From NCBI GenBank assembly GCA_020634615.1, contig JACKBI010000003.1:124001-188000 (forward strand): a stretch of DNA of 64,000 bases, written 5' to 3'. The position numbers and the translations under genes were made by a program. Source of the stretch: Anaerolineales bacterium. GTDB lineage: Bacteria; Chloroflexota; Anaerolineae; JAAEKA01. Shown piece by piece: positions 59,713 through 64,000 of the stretch; within the stretch, counting starts at the first letter, position 1; each line of letters begins with the position of its first letter. The notes below the pieces were generated by a model that worked only from the letters and a program-made list of their open reading frames with translations, searched no databases and was not told the origin of the DNA.

Positions 59713-60327
59713 CTACCGCTCCGCCGGCAGGATCACCACCGGCACCTCTGACATCGAGCGCAGCCGCTCGGCGTCCGCCAGCGTGCCGACGATGTCACCG
59801 TAATGCATCGGCACTACCAGCGCCGGCTCCAGCAAGCGGATCGCTTCCAGCGCCTCGTCGGGGGTCATCACATACGTGCCGCTGACCGGCAGCAGCGCGA
59901 TGTCAGGCGCCAGGCCGCTCATCTCCGGGATCGCGTCCGTGTCGCCCGCGTGGTAGATCCGCAGATCATCGACTGTGATCACGTAGCCGACGTGGCCGGC
60001 TGCGCGCGGATGAAAGCGCTTTTCGATGTTGTAGGCCGGCAGCACATCGATTGTCACACCATCCAGTTCAATGTGATCACCCGGTGCGACCTCGCTCACT
60101 GTCCCGGTCAACGCGAGAGCCACGGTCGGCGTGGCGATGATCCGCGTGTCGCGCCGGCGGATCTTCTCGATGTCTTCCTTGGAAAAATGGTCGTGATGTT
60201 CGTGCGTAATCAGGATCAGATCGGCCGGCGGGCTGTCTTTCGCCAGCTTCCACGGATCGATGTAGATGATCGTGTCAGAGTCGATTCGAAAGCTGTCGTG
60301 GCCGAGCCAGTGAAGCTTGTCATACAT
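59713..60327 (-). CDS. Metallo-beta-lactamase fold hydrolase
   Basis: The 204-residue MBL-fold protein has the metal motif THEHHDHFSKEDI, a HAGDTD segment with the bridging Asp and a final VVPMHYGD with the last His. The architecture matches the UPF0173-type metal-dependent hydrolases, whose substrate is unknown. The ATG at 60327 has AGGAGG 8 bases upstream. It ends 5 bases from the inverted-repeat element, which may act as its terminator. Confidence 0.88.
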   Translation of the reverse strand: MYDKLHWLGHDSFRIDSDTIIYIDPWKLAKDSPPADLILITHEHHDHFSKEDIEKIRRRDTRIIATPTVALALTGTVSEVAPGDHIELDGVTIDVLPAYNIEKRFHPRAAGHVGYVITVDDLRIYHAGDTDAIPEMSGLAPDIALLPVSGTYVMTPDEALEAIRLLEPALVVPMHYGDIVGTLADAERLRSMSEVPVVILPAER

Positions 60328-60434
60328 GGCAGCGCCTCCTTGAAAAGGGCAATCTGGTCGGAAACAGTTCAATCAAGGCGCGCATTATAGCGCAGTTTGC
60401 GGCCAGATGCCACCGCGCCGCGCCCAGCACGCTA

Positions 60435-60443
60435 TGGTATAAT
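60435..60443 (+). promoter_or_regulatory. Extended -10 giving an apparently leaderless tilS transcript
   Basis: TGG followed by a perfect TATAAT (60438-60443) forms an extended -10. Six bases later comes the GTG start at 60450, so transcription should begin on the start codon. No convincing -35 is seen. Confidence 0.6.
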
Positions 60444-60449
60444 GCGACC

Positions 60450-61913
60450 GTGACAGTCATCCAAACGGTAAGCGAAACCATCCATCGCTTCGAGCTGACC
60501 GCGGCCGGCCAGACGATTCTGGTTGGCGTGTCGGGCGGACCGGACTCGCTGTGTCTCTTGCATGTCTTGCAGCGGCTGGCGCCTGAACTGAACATCACCT
60601 TGCATGTGGCGCATTTGAACCACGGTCTGCGCGGCGCGGACGCCGATGCGGATGCGGCATTCGTGGCGGATACGGCCCGCGCCTGGGGACTGCCGGTCAC
60701 GATCGAGCGGGCCGATGTGGCCAGCATGGCCGCGCAGCCGGGAATTTCCACGGAGGAGGCAGCCCGCAATGCGCGCTATGACTTTCTCAGCCGGCTGGCA
60801 GCCCAGCTTGGCGCAACGGCGGTGGCGGTCGGCCACAACGCGGACGACCAGGCTGAGACGGTGCTGATGCACTTTTTGCGCGGCAGCGGGCTGGCCGGCC
60901 TGCGCGGCATGTTGCCAGCCAGCCCACTGCCATCCGGTCCGGGCGTGTCGGGATCGCTGACGCTGATCCGCCCGCTGCTTTTCACGCCACGGGCCGACAT
61001 ATTGGCCTACTGCGACGAAAACGATCTGCAACCGCGCTTCGATCGATCCAACGAAGACGTGACATTTTTTCGCAACCGCCTGCGCCACGAGTTGCTGCCG
61101 CTGCTGGAGACCTACAATCCGCAGATTCGTCGCATCCTGGGCGCGACGGCATCGGTGGCTGCGGCGGACCACGACCTGTTGCACGACCACACCGTGGCAG
61201 CCTTCGCCGCGCTGGCGCAATCAACCACTTCCGGTGCAGTCATCTTCGATCTGGCGGGCTGGCAGGCGTTACCGCTGGCCTTGCAGCGCAGCCTGCTGCG
61301 CGAGGCCGTCCATCGGCTACGCGGCGGCCTGCGCGACATCGGCTTCGTCCACGTGGAGCAAGCAGTCTGGACATTGGCAACCGGCAACGCGGGAGCGAGG
61401 ATGACCCTGCCCGCCGGGCTTGAGGCGGTGCTCGGCTACACGCGCTTTGCCATCGGCGAAGCGGGCATCGAACTGCCCGTCGCAGGCGCCCCGCAACTTC
61501 TGATCGAGCCGGTTCGCCTGCACGACGAGGCAACACTGTCAGCGGCGCTGCCAGGCTGGCGGGTGGAGACCGGTTTGCTGACACCCACCGAGCTGCCGGC
61601 CGGCTGGCAAAACAACGCAGACCCCTGGCAGGCAGTGTTCGACGCGGACGCACTGGGAAACAACCTGGCATTGCGCGGGCGTCGTGCAGGCGACCGTTTC
61701 CAGCCGTTAGGCATGGACGGCAATAGCAAGCTGCTGGCCGAGTATTTCACCAATGTCAGGCTACCCGCAGCCGCGCGCGACCGCTGGCCGCTGCTGGTCA
61801 ATGCCGCTGACCAGATCCTCTGGGTCTGTGGACTGCGAGTTGACGAGCGCGCCCGCGTGACGGACCGCACTAGCCGCGTGCTGCACATCTGGCTGCAACG
61901 CGCGCAGGACTGA
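60450..61913 (+). CDS. tilS: tRNA(Ile)-lysidine synthase
   Basis: TilS attaches lysine to C34 of the CAU-anticodon tRNA-Ile so that it reads AUA. The 487-residue protein has the PP-loop VGVSGGPDSLCLLHVL, LHVAHLNHGLRGADAD, the Zn/tRNA-contact region VGHNADDQAETVLMHFLRGSGL and C-terminal TilS domains (about 250-487). It lacks an RBS, which fits a leaderless transcript from the -10 just upstream. Divergent from the MBL gene. Confidence 0.94.
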   Translation: MTVIQTVSETIHRFELTAAGQTILVGVSGGPDSLCLLHVLQRLAPELNITLHVAHLNHGLRGADADADAAFVADTARAWGLPVTIERADVASMAAQPGISTEEAARNARYDFLSRLAAQLGATAVAVGHNADDQAETVLMHFLRGSGLAGLRGMLPASPLPSGPGVSGSLTLIRPLLFTPRADILAYCDENDLQPRFDRSNEDVTFFRNRLRHELLPLLETYNPQIRRILGATASVAAADHDLLHDHTVAAFAALAQSTTSGAVIFDLAGWQALPLALQRSLLREAVHRLRGGLRDIGFVHVEQAVWTLATGNAGARMTLPAGLEAVLGYTRFAIGEAGIELPVAGAPQLLIEPVRLHDEATLSAALPGWRVETGLLTPTELPAGWQNNADPWQAVFDADALGNNLALRGRRAGDRFQPLGMDGNSKLLAEYFTNVRLPAAARDRWPLLVNAADQILWVCGLRVDERARVTDRTSRVLHIWLQRAQD

Positions 61914-61992
61914 CGGTCCTACCAGCATTACCTGCGACATGCTCAAGCCAAAAAAGACCGTCAGTCCCAGGACGCTCAATTCGAGGATTGTT

Positions 61993-63330
61993 ATGACAAC
62001 ATCAGTGTTTCCACCCGGCCCCAAGGCTCGCTATCCGCTGGAGTTCCTCGTCCGCTTTGGCAACGACCGCATCGGCTTCCTGGAGGAGATGGCCTCCTTC
62101 GGCGATGTGTCGCACATAGCGTTCAACAACACGCACATGTACCTGCTCAACCACCCGGACATGATCCGCGACCTGCTGGTGACCAATCATCGCATGTTCA
62201 GCAAAAGCCGCGCGCTGAAGGTCGCCCAGCGGTTGCTGGGCCAGGGGCTGTTGACCAGCGAGGGCGACTACCACCTGCGCCAGCGGCGGCTGGTGCAGCC
62301 CGCGTTTCACCGCCAGCGCATGGGCGGCTACGCCGAAGTCATGGCGAATTACGCCGCGCGCACCGCCGACCGCTGGCAGGACGGCGCGCAGGTCAACATG
62401 GCGCAGGAGATGATGCGGCTGACGCTGGCCATCGTGGGCAAGACGCTTTTCGACGCCGACGTGGAAGACGAAGCGCCGCAGATCGGGGAGGCGCTCACGG
62501 AGAGCCTGCACGCTGTCAACCGGCTGTTGCTGCCCGGCGGTCCGACGATGGAAAAGCTGCCGCTGCCGGCCAACCGGCGCGCCGAGGAGGCACGGCAGGT
62601 GCTGAACGACGCCGTCTATCGCATCATTCAGGAACGGCGCGCGAGCGGCCACGACCGCGGCGACCTGTTGTCGATGTTGCTGGAAGCCAGGGACGAAGAG
62701 CACGACGGCAGCCAGATGACCGACGAACAGGTGCGCGATGAGGCCATGACGCTGTTTCTGGCCGGCCACGAAACGACAGCCAACGCGTTGATCTGGACGT
62801 GGTACCTCCTGGCGCAGAACCCGGCCGAGGAACGCCGGCTGCACGCCGAGCTTGACCAGCAATTGGCCGGCCGGCTGCCGACCATCGACGATCTGCCCAA
62901 CCTACCTTACACGCGCATGGTGCTGAGTGAGGTGATGCGGCTGTTCCCGCCGGCGTATGTGGTCGGACGCCAGCCGATCGAGGATTACGAAGTGCGCGGC
63001 TGGGTGATCCCGGCCGGCAGCACGGTGTTCGCCAGCCAGTACGTCATGCACCGCGACCCGCGTTACTGGTACGACGCCGAGCGTTTCGATCCCCTGCGCT
63101 GGACGGCAGACGAAATTGCCAAACGTCCCAAGTTTTCATACTTTCCCTTCAGCGCCGGCCCGCGCAACTGCATCGGAGAGAGTTTCGCCTGGACAGAAGG
63201 TATCCTGGCGCTGGCAACGCTGGCACAACGCTGGCGAGCGCGCCTCATGCCCGGCCTGGCGGTCGCACTGGAACCGATGATCACGCTGCGGCCCAAACAC
63301 GCCATCGAGATGACGCTGCACCGGCGCTGA
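61993..63330 (+). CDS. Cytochrome P450
   Basis: The 445-residue haem monooxygenase has the helix-I oxygen-binding LFLAGHETTANAL, the ExxR motif EVMR, and the haem-binding FSAGPRNCIGESFAW with Cys393. The sequence looks soluble, with no clear membrane anchor, similar to bacterial class I P450s such as CYP102/110-like groups. The redox partner and substrate are unknown; no ferredoxin gene is adjacent. The ATG at 61993 has GAGG 6 bases upstream and fits the N-terminus FPPGPK. It follows tilS in the same direction, 79 bases away. Confidence 0.93.
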   Translation: MTTSVFPPGPKARYPLEFLVRFGNDRIGFLEEMASFGDVSHIAFNNTHMYLLNHPDMIRDLLVTNHRMFSKSRALKVAQRLLGQGLLTSEGDYHLRQRRLVQPAFHRQRMGGYAEVMANYAARTADRWQDGAQVNMAQEMMRLTLAIVGKTLFDADVEDEAPQIGEALTESLHAVNRLLLPGGPTMEKLPLPANRRAEEARQVLNDAVYRIIQERRASGHDRGDLLSMLLEARDEEHDGSQMTDEQVRDEAMTLFLAGHETTANALIWTWYLLAQNPAEERRLHAELDQQLAGRLPTIDDLPNLPYTRMVLSEVMRLFPPAYVVGRQPIEDYEVRGWVIPAGSTVFASQYVMHRDPRYWYDAERFDPLRWTADEIAKRPKFSYFPFSAGPRNCIGESFAWTEGILALATLAQRWRARLMPGLAVALEPMITLRPKHAIEMTLHRR

Positions 63331-63387
63331 ACGGCCTCGTGATGAGCAGATCGCGCAGGTCCGGTGGAATGATGGGTTACGCTGCAC

Positions 63388-64000
63388 TCACTGACGCACA
63401 TATCGCAGGTGTGTGGCGTATGAACCATCAAGAACGTTGTCAATGCGAAACTGCGGCCCAGGCTCGCTCAGGTTCTCGAAGAGTCGCCGACCAGCACCGA
63501 AGAAGACGGGCGCCAATGCAATTTCCAGTTCATCAACAACACCAAGGTTCAGGTACTGCTGGATAACATCTGCACCGCCTGAAATGCGAACGTCACGACT
63601 CCCTGCAGCCTCCCGAGCCAGCGCCAGCGCATGCTCGGGCCCGTCAATCATGAAATAGAATGTTGTTCCGCCGGGGCGCACCCAAGGGTCCCGTTTCTCG
63701 TGGGTAAGAACGTACACCGGGGTGTGAAATGGAGCCTCCTCTGGCCAGCTGACCTCGCCTTGGTCGAACATACGCTTGCCCATGATGTTTGCACCGGTGC
63801 GCTCGAAGGTGTGGCGCACCATGTCGTTGACCGGGCCAGTCTCTCCCCCAGGGCCGAAGTTGAGGGTCTCGCGAAAATACTGCTGATTGATGATCCAGGC
63901 CATCAACGCACCCCATTTGGCGCCCCAGTTCTTGTACTCAGGGTCGTCCATGGTCATTCCTTCCGGTGCCATGTAGCCATCAAGGCTAAGCCCAATGTTG
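63388..64000 (-). CDS. Dihydrofolate reductase/RibD-like protein (5' end cut by window edge)
   Basis: The frame runs from the window edge, in frame through NIGLSLDGYMAPEG, to a stop at 63388; at least 203 residues are present and only a few N-terminal ones are missing. LSLDGYMA, TGANIMGKRMFDQGE, FYFMIDGPEHAL, ISGGADVIQQYLNLGVVDEL and the final FGAGRRLFENL are the DHFR/RibD C-terminal fold signatures, an NADPH-dependent reductase fold. Stand-alone members have varied or unknown substrates. It is convergent with the P450 gene. Confidence 0.88.
   Translation of the reverse strand, partial: NIGLSLDGYMAPEGMTMDDPEYKNWGAKWGALMAWIINQQYFRETLNFGPGGETGPVNDMVRHTFERTGANIMGKRMFDQGEVSWPEEAPFHTPVYVLTHEKRDPWVRPGGTTFYFMIDGPEHALALAREAAGSRDVRISGGADVIQQYLNLGVVDELEIALAPVFFGAGRRLFENLSEPGPQFRIDNVLDGSYATHLRYVRQ

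Noticed and set aside
1..64000. tRNA, rRNA or CRISPR loci
   Set aside because: No T-arm-like GGTTCGAATCC in a cloverleaf context, no rRNA segments and no regularly spaced repeats were found by eye.

Overview
This is a GC-rich bacterial chromosome segment, almost fully coding, with most genes on the minus strand. Several traits suggest a Chloroflexota bacterium of Anaerolineae type: a class II (B12-dependent) ribonucleotide reductase with NrdR, paired DUF4160/DUF2442 genes, large secreted M6-type metalloproteases, a fused MurC-MurB, apparent leaderless mRNAs, and no outer-membrane (Lpt, Bam, Lpx) genes. The phylum call is an inference from gene content. No rRNA, tRNA, CRISPR array, insertion sequence or phage module was seen.

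Region by region. 1-2650: a 3'-truncated comF, a tiny Flp-type pilin gene directly behind a NarL-type response regulator, and a COG1579 coiled-coil zinc-ribbon gene. 2650-10870: two very large secreted M6-like paralogs, each behind a near-consensus promoter and followed by a hairpin. The first has an intact HExxH site; the second has lost it. 10970-16730: a minus-strand operon, ydcF - B12/radical SAM protein - pgeF - yggS - proC - yggT - lipoprotein, behind an apparently leaderless promoter. 16840-19770: a two-gene membrane/Vps62-like pair and a secreted protein. 20100-24930: nrdR, a STAS-ATPase, a STAS-like winged-helix protein and nrdJ. Tandem NrdR boxes lie in front of nrdR.

25214-43660 is the division and cell wall (dcw) cluster on the minus strand, in transcription order mraZ, rsmH, ftsL-like, ftsI, murF, mraY, murD, ftsW, murG, two membrane proteins of unknown role, murC-murB fusion, ddl, ftsQ, ftsA, ftsZ. 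It is preceded by a textbook MraZ box. murE is absent, and ftsW and murG overlap by 287 bases. 43780-64000 is housekeeping: an acyl-CoA synthetase, SUI1/DUF971/SH3 lipoprotein genes, a CheY-like regulator, serA, argS, polA flanked by two DUF4160 cassettes (one decaying), a GDPD, a DUF59 protein, a 3-hydroxyacyl-CoA dehydrogenase, a PIG-L deacetylase, an MBL hydrolase, tilS, a cytochrome P450 and a 5'-truncated RibD/DHFR-like gene.

The most notable points are the ftsW/murG overprint, the pseudo-protease paralog with a homogenised C-terminus, the possible partner-switching pair between nrdR and nrdJ, and the TGN-TATAAT-N6-GTG leaderless architecture seen at two genes.
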